A stretch of DNA of 64,000 nucleotides from Rubrivivax sp. (GTDB taxonomy: Bacteria > Pseudomonadota > Gammaproteobacteria > Burkholderiales > Burkholderiaceae_C). The notes under the pieces were generated by a model. It searched no databases, was not told where the DNA came from, and saw only the letters and a program-made list of their open reading frames with translations. Of the stretch, positions 1 to 8,931 are shown piece after piece. The first letter of the stretch is position 1, and every line of letters starts with the position of its first letter. The translations under genes and the position numbers were made by a program. The stretch spans positions 310,001-374,000 of the forward strand of contig JAIXSE010000016.1 in NCBI GenBank assembly GCA_027484825.1. The letters are read 5' to 3'.

Positions 1-2
1 CG

Positions 3-338
3 AGCGATGCTCAGAGCGATGCACTCTCGTATTTGCAGCGCCACGGCCCAACCAGTGTGGCCATGCTGGCAGGAAGCCGCAACGTCACACACCAGACCAT
101 GCGGGTTGTCGTCGCACGTCTCGAAGCCGCTGGACTGGTCGAGCGCCGCCCGGATCCTACAGACCGTCGAGGCCAGCTCGTCGAACTGACTGATCTGGGC
201 AGAGACCTTGCCGCAGAGGGGCAGCGAGCAAGGGCCACCTGGTTAAAAGATGCCATCGAGGCCAGCCTTTCTCAAAAGGAGCAGGCTGTGCTGGAGGAAG
301 CCGTCGCACTGCTCCGACGGATTGGCACTTTTTCTTGA
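3..338 (+). CDS. MarR-family transcriptional regulator, C-terminal part (5' end outside window)
   Basis: The frame is open from base 3 with no credible start, so the gene begins before the window. The visible part is a winged helix: a recognition-helix stretch (SRNVTHQTMRVVVARLEAAG) followed by the wing ERRPDPTDRRGQ, with the Asp/Arg-rich wing tip typical of MarR proteins. It ends in a dimerisation helix of the kind that closes MarR domains. MarR proteins are dimeric, usually ligand-sensitive repressors. The target is unknown because the upstream neighbour is not visible. The family call is secure; function beyond DNA binding is not assigned. Confidence 0.8.
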   Translation, partial: SDAQSDALSYLQRHGPTSVAMLAGSRNVTHQTMRVVVARLEAAGLVERRPDPTDRRGQLVELTDLGRDLAAEGQRARATWLKDAIEASLSQKEQAVLEEAVALLRRIGTFS

Positions 339-550
339 AAGCGCACGATGGTGCCAGGATGGGAGTCATGGCGATGAGCTACATGCTCAAGTGCATTGAC
401 CCAGTGATGAGGGGGCTGTCTCGCAGCGGTGCGTACAGAAATGATGCGTTGCGAGACTGCGTGGGTACTGACCTGTCGCGCGAGTCGGTACCGATGCCAC
501 AGCACTGCTGAAACCCGTTCGCAGCATGCCGCTGCGGGTCCAGCGACTGG

Positions 551-1009
551 TTAGGTGCCGGACCCACGACCTGCATGAATCGCGGCGCGCTCCGCCGCTG
601 GCAACTCGCTGATCAAGGCAACGGCGAGACCTGCAAACAGAAAGGCGCGCCCGATAACAGGGATGATTCCGAAGATCCCGATAGCTGAGCTGCCGCCATA
701 GGGAATTGAATTCAGGATGAAGCCAACAAATACGAGTGCTAAATACATCGCGTAGATTCCAAGGCCAATCTTCGCCAGCAGGATGCCGCGAGAGAGCTGC
801 GCCGCAAAGGTAGCGATCTTGAGCCTTCGGAGTACGTACCAAGCAATGGCCAGCAATGGGCCGTAGACGACCAAACAATAGACGATTGGCCCCCACCATG
901 CGGGTGCAATGCCCTTGTGAATCACGACGCCTGAGACCATATAGATGATCAAGTCCAGTGAAAAGAGACTTGAGAGCAAGATCGTCAGAGCAATAGTGAG
1001 CGGGATCAT
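551..1009 (-). CDS. Small multi-pass membrane protein, unknown function
   Basis: This 152-residue protein has about four hydrophobic segments: residues 1-27, 40-61, 78-100 and 108-133. It ends in a short polar tail (ELPAAERAAIHAGRGSGT). I recognise no family motif. The start at 1009 opens directly into a transmembrane helix (MIPLTIALTILLSSLF), as expected for a real start, but no strong Shine-Dalgarno is visible. Its base composition is less GC-rich than the core genes further on, as in the next gene, which suggests accessory DNA. Coding is likely from the length and the coherent hydrophobicity pattern. The role is unknown. Confidence 0.6.
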   Translation of the reverse strand: MIPLTIALTILLSSLFSLDLIIYMVSGVVIHKGIAPAWWGPIVYCLVVYGPLLAIAWYVLRRLKIATFAAQLSRGILLAKIGLGIYAMYLALVFVGFILNSIPYGGSSAIGIFGIIPVIGRAFLFAGLAVALISELPAAERAAIHAGRGSGT

Positions 1010-1177
1010 TTGTGGAAGCTAACGTGCAAGGTCAATGAGTTGCGGTTCTGCACTTCGGCGAAGAAGTGTGCGTAGTCACGGATGCCATGCGCCCAAACCC
1101 CATTCAAGCGCCATTTCTGGGCTGCACACCAGGTTCATTGGCGACGGGTGATCGGGGGGCATCAATCCCGAGAGGTC

Positions 1178-1597
1178 TCAGCGCTGCGCTTTAGCCTCAA
1201 GGTCTTCTTTCTGTGCGTGTTCCACACTCCGCTTGCCGTAGGCAAGGGTGCCCAAGACGATGGCCGTGAGTGCCGCCCATCCCCACCAGTAGGTCGGAAG
1301 GTCCAGAGTATCGCGCCCTGCGACGGAGATAAGCTTCGCGTTGCTCATGGACAACCCCACGTTCAACGCGCCCAGCAGCGGCGCAAGGCTCATCAGCCAC
1401 AAGGCCGACAATGAAAATCCGCGCTCGACCGAGAGGGCTGCCAGTGGCATGCAGAAGACGACGACGGGCATCATGAATACAAGCGTGTCCGAGGCATTCG
1501 CACGCCCCACTGGTCCCACTCCGCCACTCAGCGCCATCGTCAAGCCCCAGGTCACAAAGCCCACCAGTAGCCCAAGAATCCATCCCACAATGCGCAT
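1178..1597 (-). CDS. Small multi-pass membrane protein, unknown function
   Basis: This 139-residue protein has four predicted transmembrane helices: an N-terminal helix (MRIVGWILGLLVGFVTWGLT), one near residues 40-55, one near 65-85 and one near 100-120. A charged C-terminus (KRSVEHAQKEDLEAKAQR) follows. The reading frame extends upstream to 1657, but I prefer the start at 1597. A GGGAG sits about six bases before it, and the protein then opens at the first membrane helix. The gene lies in the same orientation as the preceding membrane-protein gene with a gap of about 170 bases. No family is recognised. Confidence 0.6.
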   Translation of the reverse strand: MRIVGWILGLLVGFVTWGLTMALSGGVGPVGRANASDTLVFMMPVVVFCMPLAALSVERGFSLSALWLMSLAPLLGALNVGLSMSNAKLISVAGRDTLDLPTYWWGWAALTAIVLGTLAYGKRSVEHAQKEDLEAKAQR

Positions 1598-1710
1598 CGT
1601 CATCTCCCTCATAGTCGAACAGTTGGTGGTGCCTCTGCGGGCATCCTGGCGCTTCATCCAGACGCTAAATTCGCAGATCTGGAGAGACGGCTTTAAGGCG
1701 GCGCTGGATT

Positions 1711-2037
1711 CTAGACACCCAGCACCGCAAAATCGCCAATGATGCGATCACTCCCCCATCGAGGGGAGAGGCTTCGCCGGGCGGCGTCGAATCGAGCCAA
1801 GGAATGGGACGGCTTCCCGGGAACATGCAATCTCGGCCGGTCGAGATTCAGCCCGGCGTTGCGCGGGTGAGTGAGGCACCCCAGCGCACCAGAGCGGCTG
1901 GAGACTTTGTTGGCCCATCGGCCGGTCTTGCCGAGGGCCCCAGCACAGTGATGCTCCAATAGCCCAAGAGTCACGCCCAGCCAGACTCCCGCGAGCGCCC
2001 ACAGCGTATGCCCAACCAAGACCCCGTATATGAACAT
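1711..2037 (-). CDS. Doubtful small ORF with one membrane helix, possibly a decayed gene
   Basis: From an ATG at 2037 the frame encodes a plausible hydrophobic N-terminus (MFIYGVLVGHTLWALAGVWL). After about 35 residues it becomes low-quality, Arg/Ser-rich sequence without recognisable structure. Its start overlaps the start region of the divergent exonuclease gene by a few bases. The beginning may be a real small membrane protein whose 3' part has shifted frame. Equally it could be chance. It is reported because nothing else occupies 1711-2029. Confidence 0.25.
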   Translation of the reverse strand: MFIYGVLVGHTLWALAGVWLGVTLGLLEHHCAGALGKTGRWANKVSSRSGALGCLTHPRNAGLNLDRPRLHVPGKPSHSLARFDAARRSLSPRWGSDRIIGDFAVLGV

Positions 2038-2713
2038 CACGCCACCGAAGCCCCCACGACAGCGGGAGTCACAGCCCCGCCACGCGCGCCTGGAGCCTCC
2101 GGCCAAGGACGTCATTGCGGCGCTTCCTCCTTATCGCCAATTGCCTCTGGAGAGGATCCGCATGGTGCAAAGCCCGGCGGACGAGGCCTTTGCGCTGGAG
2201 CGGATGTCGCAGGCCGGCATCGTTGGATTCGATACCGAGACCAAGCCCGTGTTCCAGGCTGGCGAGGCGTCCGACGGACCGCACATCATCCAACTGGCCA
2301 CGATGAATGACGCCTTCATCTTCCAGGTTGGGGGAAGCACTCTGCCGGAGGTGCTGCTCGATTGCCTGGAGTCGCCTCACCTGCTTAAGGTTGGATTTGG
2401 TCTGCAGTCGGACCGCGGCTCCTTGCACCGCAAGTTCGGCGTGGAGATGGTCAACGTGGTGGATGTGGCCACGGCGTTTCGCTCGCTGGGCTACAAGCAG
2501 ATGGTGGGGGCCAAGGCGGCTGTTGCCATTGTGCTGGGCGAGCGACTCAGGAAGTCCAAGCGGATGACGACATCGAATTGGAAGCATCGACAGCTGACGT
2601 CCGACCAACTCCAATACGCCGCGGACGATGCCCAAGCCGCTTTGGCCGTTTACTTGGCGATGGGGTGCCCGACGCCGGAAGGGGCCAGGCCAATGCAGCA
2701 GAGGGGTGTCTGA
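2030..2713 (+). CDS. 3'-5' exonuclease, DEDDy (RNase D / WRN exonuclease-like) family
   Basis: This 227-residue protein is a single exonuclease domain from about residue 50 to 210. The three DEDD motifs are visible. Exo I is GFDTETKP, giving the first Asp and Glu. Exo II lies in GFGLQSDRGSL. Exo III is YAADDAQAAL, with the Tyr-x3-Asp pattern of the DEDDy subclass. No HRDC domain follows, so it is not full-length RNase D; stand-alone domains of this kind occur in many proteobacteria and act on RNA or DNA 3' ends. The first 45 residues are basic and Pro-rich. A start at the Met encoded at 2162 would remove them and cannot be excluded. Confidence 0.85.
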   Translation: MNITPPKPPRQRESQPRHARLEPPAKDVIAALPPYRQLPLERIRMVQSPADEAFALERMSQAGIVGFDTETKPVFQAGEASDGPHIIQLATMNDAFIFQVGGSTLPEVLLDCLESPHLLKVGFGLQSDRGSLHRKFGVEMVNVVDVATAFRSLGYKQMVGAKAAVAIVLGERLRKSKRMTTSNWKHRQLTSDQLQYAADDAQAALAVYLAMGCPTPEGARPMQQRGV

Positions 2714-2870
2714 CGACATTGGGCGCGATGGTGGCCACTGCGGCCCTTGATGGGTTCATACTGCCATTGCAGACGCCCATCCTTGCGCCTGTGCAGTCTG
2801 TCGCAATGCGCCAGTGGCCTGTGCCGCGGCCCCGGATACTGCGCGCCGTTCAAACCCACTCCTTTGACAC

Positions 2871-4538
2871 ATGCGCCAACTCCACATTCCCGTCGCAGCG
2901 CTCCTCTCCCTGCTGGCGAGCGCCGTCCACGCGGGCCAGCCCGCCACCCCTGCCGCCATGACGGCCTATGCCAACAAGCTGCTCGACGCGCAGAAGATCG
3001 GCCCCGATTCGCCCGGATTCACCGTCCTGGTCGCCCGGGGCGACCAATTGCTCTACAAGGGCGCCCGGGGCATGGCCAGTGTCGAGCTCGGCGTGCCGAT
3101 GCAGCCCGACCAATTGCTGCGCATCGGCTCGGTCACCAAGCAGTTTGCTGCCGCAGCGCTGCTCAAGCAGATCGACGAAGGCAAGGCCAAGCTGGACGAC
3201 CCTGTGTCCCGCTTCCTGCCGGACTATCCCAACGCCAGCAAGATCACCCTGCGGCAGTTGCTCAATCACACCTCCGGCGTGAAGAGCTACACCGCCATCC
3301 CGGGCTACATGGGCAATCCCGTCCGTCGTGACCTCAGCACCGAGGAGCTGATCAACGAGTTCAAGGACCTTCCCGTCGATTTCGCGCCCGGCGAGCGCTG
3401 GGCCTACAACAACTCTGGCTACGTGCTGGTTGGCGCGGTGGTGGAGAAGATCTCCGGCCAGCCCTGGTACCAGGCCGTGGACAAGCTGCTCATCAAACCC
3501 GCGGGCATCTCCAACCTCCACTATGAGGCGGGAGACAAGCTGTTCAAGGGCCTTGCGCGCGGCTACACCGTCAACGCCTCGGGCGAGGTGGTGCCCGCCG
3601 GGCTGCTGAGCATGACGCAACCGCATGCCGCAGGCGCGCTGATCGCCAACACGGAAGCCTTGTGGCGTTGGAACCAGGCCCTGCATGGCGGCAAGCTGCT
3701 CAGCAAGTCTGGCTACGCCAGCATGACCACGCCTGAAGGCGCCGCCAAGTCATTCAAGTACGGCTTCGGCCTCTCCACTGTCACCCTGCGCGACCAAGTC
3801 GTGCTGATGCATACGGGCGGCATTCACGGCTTCGCTTCGGTGTTGGATTACCTGCCGGCCAGCCAGACCACGGTGGTGATCCTTCGCAATAGCGACAATG
3901 GAGGCGGAGCGGACATCACCGTGGCGCAGAAGCTGGCAGCGTTTGCCATTGGCGAGCCGTTTGCGGATGTTGTGTCAGTGGCCGTGCCGGAGAAAGAGCT
4001 TCGTGCCGCCGAAGGCGTCTACGGCAATGCTGATTCGCAAACGCGCACCCTTCGCGTGGTGGCGGGTGTGCTGCACAGTCAGCGTACCGGCGGTGGCGTC
4101 CTCCCGCTGGTGCCTGTGGGCGACGACCGCTTCGCCTTCCGCGACTCGGTCAGCGAGCTGATGCTGGAAAGAAATCCGGAGGGCAAGGTCGTGGCCGTGC
4201 AGGTCTTCAACAATGGCGACAGGCAGGGTGAGCGTTGGGAGCGCCGCGCAGACTTGCCGCCTGAAGAGGCCTCCCTGTCCTTGACGGCGGCGCAGATGGA
4301 CGAATTGGTCGGTGATTACAGCGCCGCGCAGTTCTCGATCAGGATCTTTGTCAGCGACAAGGGCCGCCTGATGGGGCAGGCACCGCGTCAACCGGCGTTT
4401 GAACTCCAGGCTCGGACCCCGCGACGGGTAGAGATTCCGCAGGTCGGCGCCCAATTGGAGTTCAGCGGTGACGCGGGCAAGGCACCGTCCGTCACGCTGA
4501 TCCAGGCCGGGCAGAAGCTGGTGATGCAACGCAATTAA
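2871..4538 (+). CDS. Secreted serine hydrolase, class C beta-lactamase fold
   Basis: A cleavable signal peptide (MRQLHIPVAALLSLLASAVHA) directs this 555-residue protein to the periplasm or outside. The beta-lactamase/D-Ala-D-Ala peptidase catalytic set is present. S87-V-T-K90 is the nucleophile motif, Y179-N-N181 is the Tyr-x-Asn motif, and H314-T-G-G matches the third (KTG-like) motif. His in place of Lys is usual for EstB or peptidase relatives rather than true AmpC enzymes. Residues from about 370 onward form an extra C-terminal region resembling the lipocalin-like tail of such hydrolases. Substrate is unknown: ester, D-amino-acid peptide and beta-lactam are all possible. The gene stands alone, convergent with cydB. 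Confidence 0.88.
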   Translation: MRQLHIPVAALLSLLASAVHAGQPATPAAMTAYANKLLDAQKIGPDSPGFTVLVARGDQLLYKGARGMASVELGVPMQPDQLLRIGSVTKQFAAAALLKQIDEGKAKLDDPVSRFLPDYPNASKITLRQLLNHTSGVKSYTAIPGYMGNPVRRDLSTEELINEFKDLPVDFAPGERWAYNNSGYVLVGAVVEKISGQPWYQAVDKLLIKPAGISNLHYEAGDKLFKGLARGYTVNASGEVVPAGLLSMTQPHAAGALIANTEALWRWNQALHGGKLLSKSGYASMTTPEGAAKSFKYGFGLSTVTLRDQVVLMHTGGIHGFASVLDYLPASQTTVVILRNSDNGGGADITVAQKLAAFAIGEPFADVVSVAVPEKELRAAEGVYGNADSQTRTLRVVAGVLHSQRTGGGVLPLVPVGDDRFAFRDSVSELMLERNPEGKVVAVQVFNNGDRQGERWERRADLPPEEASLSLTAAQMDELVGDYSAAQFSIRIFVSDKGRLMGQAPRQPAFELQARTPRRVEIPQVGAQLEFSGDAGKAPSVTLIQAGQKLVMQRN

Positions 4539-4615
4539 GCGCTTCCCTGCAATGCGAGGGGCTGGGCACTGTTCGGCCAGTCCCTCGCCCGCGTTGGGAT
4601 GGGCCTTGCTCTCGA

Positions 4616-5632
4616 TCAGTAGCCAAGCGTCTGCGCCTTCCCCCAGAAGACCCGATAGGAAAACCACGAGTAGGCCGCAATCACCGGCAACTGCACCATG
4701 GCGCCCACCAGCAGCAGGGTGAGCGATTCAGGCGCCGCTGCGGCGTCCCAAAGGGTCATCCGGTCCGGCACCACATAGGGGAAGAGGCTGTACGACAGGC
4801 CAAAGAAGCTCAGCGTCAGCACCACACCCATCAGCGCCAGCGGCGCCCAGCAGAGTTTTCCGAGCACGCGGTGTGAATTGAGCAGTCCGCGCAGGGCCGC
4901 CAGGGCCAGCAGCGCCATCAAGGGCAAAGGCACCAGAATGATGGCGCCGGGCAATGCCAACCAGCGTTCGCGAATGCTCGGGCTGAGCCACGGCGAAGCG
5001 ACCGACAGCGCCACCAAGCCTGCCACCACCAGCGGCCATGCGCGTTTGGCCCAGTGCACCGCGCGCCGCTGCAGGTCGCCTTCGGTCTTGATCAGCAGCC
5101 AGGCCGCGCCCAGCAAGGCGTAGCAGGCCGGCAGCGAGACGGCCACGAGCGCGGAAAACAGCAGCGCTGCCGCACTGTCCCCAAAGCCGCTCACGTATCG
5201 ACCCAGCATCCAGCCCTGGGCCAGCGATGCCATGGCCGAGCCGCTGCAAAAGGCAATGTCCCATGCGCGCTTGTGCGAAGGCGCAGACTTCGCCCGGAAA
5301 TCAAATGCCGCTCCGCGCAGGATCAACCCCAGCAGCATCAGCACGACCGGTCCGTACAGGGCGGTGAGGACCACCCCTTGCGCCTTCGGAAACGCCACCA
5401 GAAGCAAGCCCACCGCCAGCACCAGCCACGTCTCGTTGGCGTCCCAGAACGGGCCGATCGAGGCGATCATCCGGTCGCGCTCCCGCTCCGTGGCCAGACC
5501 GGACAACAGGCCCACGCCCAGGTCATAACCGTCCAGCACCACATAGACCAGCAGCGAGATCCCCAGTAGTGCCATGAAGATCAGGGGCAGCCATCCGCCT
5601 TCGGCAGGCATCGCGCTCATCATCGTGTTCAT
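4616..5632 (-). CDS. cydB: Cytochrome bd-type quinol oxidase subunit II (cyanide-insensitive oxidase type)
   Basis: This 338-residue, eight- to nine-helix inner membrane protein carries the CydB signatures YVVLDGYDLGVG near the N-terminus and GPFWDANETWLV. These residues line the quinol oxidase subunit interface and haem pocket. It partners with subunit I encoded immediately upstream; the start codon overlaps the subunit I stop (ATGA), implying translational coupling. The complex oxidises quinol and reduces oxygen to water without pumping protons, and supports respiration at low oxygen or in the presence of cyanide. I see no small cydX-like ORF between the stop codon and the convergent hydrolase gene. 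Confidence 0.93.
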   Translation of the reverse strand: MNTMMSAMPAEGGWLPLIFMALLGISLLVYVVLDGYDLGVGLLSGLATERERDRMIASIGPFWDANETWLVLAVGLLLVAFPKAQGVVLTALYGPVVLMLLGLILRGAAFDFRAKSAPSHKRAWDIAFCSGSAMASLAQGWMLGRYVSGFGDSAAALLFSALVAVSLPACYALLGAAWLLIKTEGDLQRRAVHWAKRAWPLVVAGLVALSVASPWLSPSIRERWLALPGAIILVPLPLMALLALAALRGLLNSHRVLGKLCWAPLALMGVVLTLSFFGLSYSLFPYVVPDRMTLWDAAAAPESLTLLLVGAMVQLPVIAAYSWFSYRVFWGKAQTLGY

Positions 5633-7020
5633 GTGAAGGTCCTGGAAAAGTTCAGGGAGACCGAAGGCGAGGGCAGGGCGCCTGGCCGGATGAAGTCGGG
5701 CTTATCCGCCGCCTCAGGCGTTTCGGACTTCTCGGCCATCCGCTTGATGGCCACCACATAGGCCACCAGCAGCGCCAGATACACCGCCGCATAACCCGCC
5801 AGCGACGCGGCAATCCAACTGCTGGGGGTGCTGGACGCCAAGCTGTCGGTGCGCAGCACCCCATACACCACATAGGGCTGCCGACCGATCTCCGTCACAT
5901 ACCAACCCGCCACGGTCGCCACCCAGCCGGAGAAGCTCATGAGGGACAGGCCCCACAGCCAGGGCCGAGGCAAACTCTGCCACCGCGACCGGCGCAGGCA
6001 CCAGAGCCCCGCCCAGGCGGTCACCAGCATCAGCACGCCCACTCCGACCATCACCCTGAAGCCATAGAACAGCGGCTTCACCGGCGGGTGGGCGCCCTGG
6101 AACTCATTCAGGCCGCGGATTTCTCCATTGATGTCGTGGGTGAGGATCAGGCTGGCCAGTCGCGGAATGCCGATCTCAAGCCGGTTCTCCCGCGCTTGCG
6201 CATCAGGCACGGCAAACAGCAGCAGCGGTGCTCCGCGTTCGGTGTTCCACACGCCCTCCATCGCCGCGATCTTGGCGGGCTGGTGCTGGAGCGTGTTGAG
6301 GCCATGCATGTCACCGGCCAGGATCTGCAAAGGAATCAGCACCGATGCGAGCGTCAGACCCAGGCGCAGTACGCCGCGGGTTTCCGGCCGCTGCACGCCT
6401 TTGAGCAACTGCCAGGCGCTCACGCCGCTGAGTAGGAAGGCCACCGTCAGACCGGATGCGAGCAGCTTGTGCACCAGGCGATAGGGGAAGGACGGATTGA
6501 AGACAATGGCGGCCCAGTCAGTGGCGTGCATCACGCCGTCTCGCATTTCATAGCCGGCCGGCGTCTGCATCCAGGAATTGAGGCTCAGGATCCAGAACGC
6601 ACTCAGTGTGGTGCCAAAGGCCACGATGGCCGTGGCGGCGAAGTGCACACGCGCGCTGACCCGATTGCGGCCAAAGAGCATGATGCCGAGGAAGCCCGCT
6701 TCCAGAAAAAAGGCCGTCAGCACCTCATAGCCCAGCAGCGGCCCGGCGATGTTGCCGGCCTTCTCCATGAACCCTGGCCAGTTGGTGCCGAACTGGAAGC
6801 TCATGGTCACGCCGCTCACCACACCGAGCGCGAAGCTCAGCGCAAAGACTTTGGTCCAGAACTGATAGGCCGCCATCCAACGCGGCTCTGCGGTTCGCCT
6901 CCAGCGCCACAGCATGAAGAGCAGCACCCAGCCGAGTGCAATCGTGATGGTGGGGAAGAGAATGTGAAAGGTGATGTTGAGCGCGAACTGCATCCGCGCA
7001 AGGATCAGTGGGTCCATCAT
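5629..7020 (-). CDS. cydA: Cytochrome bd-type quinol oxidase subunit I (cyanide-insensitive oxidase type)
   Basis: The protein begins MMDPLILARMQFALNITFHILFP, including the N-terminal His that ligates haem. It also carries VHKLLASG with a second haem His, and TEIGRQPYVVYGVLRT, the subunit I GRQP signature. The Q-loop between helices is short, as in the CIO (CioA) subgroup rather than the E. coli CydA long-loop form. I chose 7020 over the longer frame to 7062 because the conserved N-terminus starts there and a purine-rich GGGAAAG lies just upstream. It is the first gene of the two-gene operon. A 15-bp tandem array with CCTAGG cores lies about 125 bases upstream. Confidence 0.93.
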   Translation of the reverse strand: MMDPLILARMQFALNITFHILFPTITIALGWVLLFMLWRWRRTAEPRWMAAYQFWTKVFALSFALGVVSGVTMSFQFGTNWPGFMEKAGNIAGPLLGYEVLTAFFLEAGFLGIMLFGRNRVSARVHFAATAIVAFGTTLSAFWILSLNSWMQTPAGYEMRDGVMHATDWAAIVFNPSFPYRLVHKLLASGLTVAFLLSGVSAWQLLKGVQRPETRGVLRLGLTLASVLIPLQILAGDMHGLNTLQHQPAKIAAMEGVWNTERGAPLLLFAVPDAQARENRLEIGIPRLASLILTHDINGEIRGLNEFQGAHPPVKPLFYGFRVMVGVGVLMLVTAWAGLWCLRRSRWQSLPRPWLWGLSLMSFSGWVATVAGWYVTEIGRQPYVVYGVLRTDSLASSTPSSWIAASLAGYAAVYLALLVAYVVAIKRMAEKSETPEAADKPDFIRPGALPSPSVSLNFSRTFT

Positions 7021-7144
7021 GACTTTCCCGTCATTCGGCCTGAAGGCCTCAACGCCATACAACTGCCTGATCGCTACTGAGGATTCAGTGCATCACTCAG
7101 GCGAATGAATTGTTGGCGCTTTGATTTGTTCGGGAAAGGGACAC

Positions 7145-7219
7145 ATTGCCCTAGGACAGATTGCCCTAGGACGAACTGTCCTAGGACAAACTGCCACAGG
7201 GCCCCAGGGCCCCAGGGCC
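7145..7219. repeat. 15-bp tandem array with CCTAGG cores upstream of cydAB
   Basis: Four consecutive 15-base units start at 7145, 7160, 7175 and 7190. The first three contain CCTAGG at exact 15-base spacing (7150, 7165, 7180), and the third holds the 12-bp palindrome TGTCCTAGGACA. The fourth decays into an 8-base GGGCCCCA repeat up to about 7219. The array sits between cydA and the next minus-strand gene. Confidence 0.8.
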
Positions 7220-7242
7220 ATTCGCATCCGCGCGAAGTGCGT

Positions 7243-8058
7243 TCAGCAGCCGACGCCTGTTAGATAGGTCGTGGGAGCATTGCGCCCCGGCTTGGCCTGG
7301 CTCGACAGCACCAGGGCCTGGTGGGAAGAGTTCGAGCCATTGAGCGAGAAGAGAAAGTCGGGCTTGCCGTCGCCATCGAAGTCACCCAGGGCGATCAGTC
7401 GGACATCCCATCCGTACCCGCCCAGGTCGTACTCGTAGCGGGCACCGCCCATTTCCAGCGTGAACTGGGTGCCTTCCCCATACGGGCGGCCATCGGGCGT
7501 GCGGAAGCCGTTCTGGAGTGTGAAGGCGTAGGGGAAGTCGCCGAGCTTGAGCTGAAAGCGGTAGTCCAGTTCCGGCACCAGCGTGGTCGTGCCATTCTTG
7601 AATCGGTGCAGCGGCACGACACGGGGTTTGAGTTGCAGGCCCGGTACACGGATGAAGGACGTGTAGAGGGAAGTGCCCACATCAGGAGCGGCCTCCGGCG
7701 AGGCAGTGTCCGTATCCGCCTCGCCGCGCTCGGCCTGCGCCACCTGATCGAGGATGGGCTTGAACAGCACTTTGGCGTCGGCAGTCGGGATGGGCTTGAG
7801 CGTCAGGGTGCCCGCCTGGTCGTCCAGCGTCATCGAGACCCAGCCATCCATCGGCCAGCGGGCGACGGGCAGGCCCTCAAACGGCGCCGGGATCAGACGC
7901 GTGCCGACCCCGCCTCGCCACTCGCCGAATTCCAGCATCGCGCCGGGCGGTTTGAGCGGTGTGACGTCTGCTGCGTGTGTCGGCGCCGTCAAGGCGAGCA
8001 TCAGCACGCTGGTGGCCATCAGGAGGGAACGGGGGGAGGGGTGACGAAGGTGGCGCAT
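7243..8058 (-). CDS. Secreted protein with C-terminal FG-GAP/VCBS-like repeat, unknown function
   Basis: The start at 8058 opens a signal peptide (MRHLRHPSPRSLLMATSVLM, then an Ala-rich cleavage region ending THAAD); the frame continues further upstream only through repetitive DNA. The mature protein of about 240 residues is mostly beta-strand-like. Near the C-terminus it carries GDFDGDGKPDFLFSLN, a Ca-binding DxDxDG loop of the kind found in FG-GAP and VCBS repeats. It ends in Cys. No enzymatic motif is visible. A periplasmic or surface beta-sandwich protein is likely. The role is unknown. Confidence 0.75.
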   Translation of the reverse strand: MRHLRHPSPRSLLMATSVLMLALTAPTHAADVTPLKPPGAMLEFGEWRGGVGTRLIPAPFEGLPVARWPMDGWVSMTLDDQAGTLTLKPIPTADAKVLFKPILDQVAQAERGEADTDTASPEAAPDVGTSLYTSFIRVPGLQLKPRVVPLHRFKNGTTTLVPELDYRFQLKLGDFPYAFTLQNGFRTPDGRPYGEGTQFTLEMGGARYEYDLGGYGWDVRLIALGDFDGDGKPDFLFSLNGSNSSHQALVLSSQAKPGRNAPTTYLTGVGC

Positions 8059-8149
8059 GGGTGGGGATCTCAAGCGAACCGCCGCGGTTTTGCAGCGGGC
8101 ATTGTGGCGCTTGTCCGGCTCGATGAGTATCCACCGAACATCGTCGTTC

Positions 8150-8201
8150 ATGGACCATGGACCATGGACCATGGACGATGGACGATGGACGATGGACGAT
8201 G
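8150..8201. repeat. 7-bp tandem array (ATGGACC/ATGGACG)
   Basis: Seven perfect 7-base units run from 8150 to 8198, three ATGGACC then four ATGGACG, plus a partial unit. Degenerate GTAGATCG-like copies follow to about 8260. The array lies in the intergenic region before the start of the secreted FG-GAP-like protein gene, whose frame reads through it without a plausible start. Confidence 0.9.
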
Positions 8202-8302
8202 CTCCATTGGTCGTAGATTGTGGATCGTAGATCGTAGAGCATCGATCAAGGACTATGGACCTAGGGCTTGACGGCTCGGACCGTCAGTCCCGCACCGCCA
8301 GA

Positions 8303-8710
8303 TCACGCCCTTCCGAACCCTGCGCGGAAAGGTGCCGCGGCATCCTCCCGCGTATTGAGCTCCACCAGCACCCCGCCAGGGATGCGGCAGAAGAAGCGCG
8401 AGCCGCGCTCATGGCTGATGAGGCCCGTTGCGAATTCCACACCGGCGGCTTTGAAGCGGTGATACAGCGCTTGCAATGCGTCCAATGAGGGCAGCTCAAA
8501 GCCGATGTGGAAGTTGCCCGGCCACTCCACCGGACGATCGGCAGCGTCCTCGATCACGACATCAAAGCCGTGGCCTTTGAGGACGCAGCTGCGCCCCATC
8601 GGCGTCGCTTGCCAGTCGAGATGACGCTCGAAGAATCCGGCGGTCGCAGTGACATCGCGGGAGGGAAAACTGAGGTGGTTGAACTTCAGGGTGTTGGATG
8701 CGTTTTGCAT
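8303..8710 (-). CDS. VOC family (glyoxalase/bleomycin-resistance-like) protein
   Basis: This protein of about 135 residues starts at 8710 (MQNASNTLKFNHLSFPSRDV). It forms the two beta-alpha-beta-beta-beta units of a vicinal oxygen chelate domain. Candidate metal ligands are the His in FNHLSF, the His or Glu around GNFHIGFELP, and the Glu in GGVLVELNTRE near the C-terminus. These positions are conserved in metal-dependent members. VOC proteins include lyases, dioxygenases and drug-binding proteins, so the substrate cannot be assigned. The gene is in the same orientation as its neighbours but has no obvious operon partner. Confidence 0.85.
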   Translation of the reverse strand: MQNASNTLKFNHLSFPSRDVTATAGFFERHLDWQATPMGRSCVLKGHGFDVVIEDAADRPVEWPGNFHIGFELPSLDALQALYHRFKAAGVEFATGLISHERGSRFFCRIPGGVLVELNTREDAAAPFRAGFGRA

Positions 8711-8931
8711 GGTGATTCCATGGGAGTCGTGGAACCGCGCCACTGCAGCAACGGGAAGTTCAAGTGCGGAGATTGCCATGGCGCACCCGGACCTCTCGCC
8801 GCATTGCAGGGCGTGGTCTGAAGGTGCGTTGGCTGACGTAAACGCTTACGGCTGCCGGGGAGGCAGCGGCGCCAGTATAGGGGAGCTGGGCAGGATGCCG
8901 TCAATGGCTGCCGTGTTTGAGCAGCGACGAA

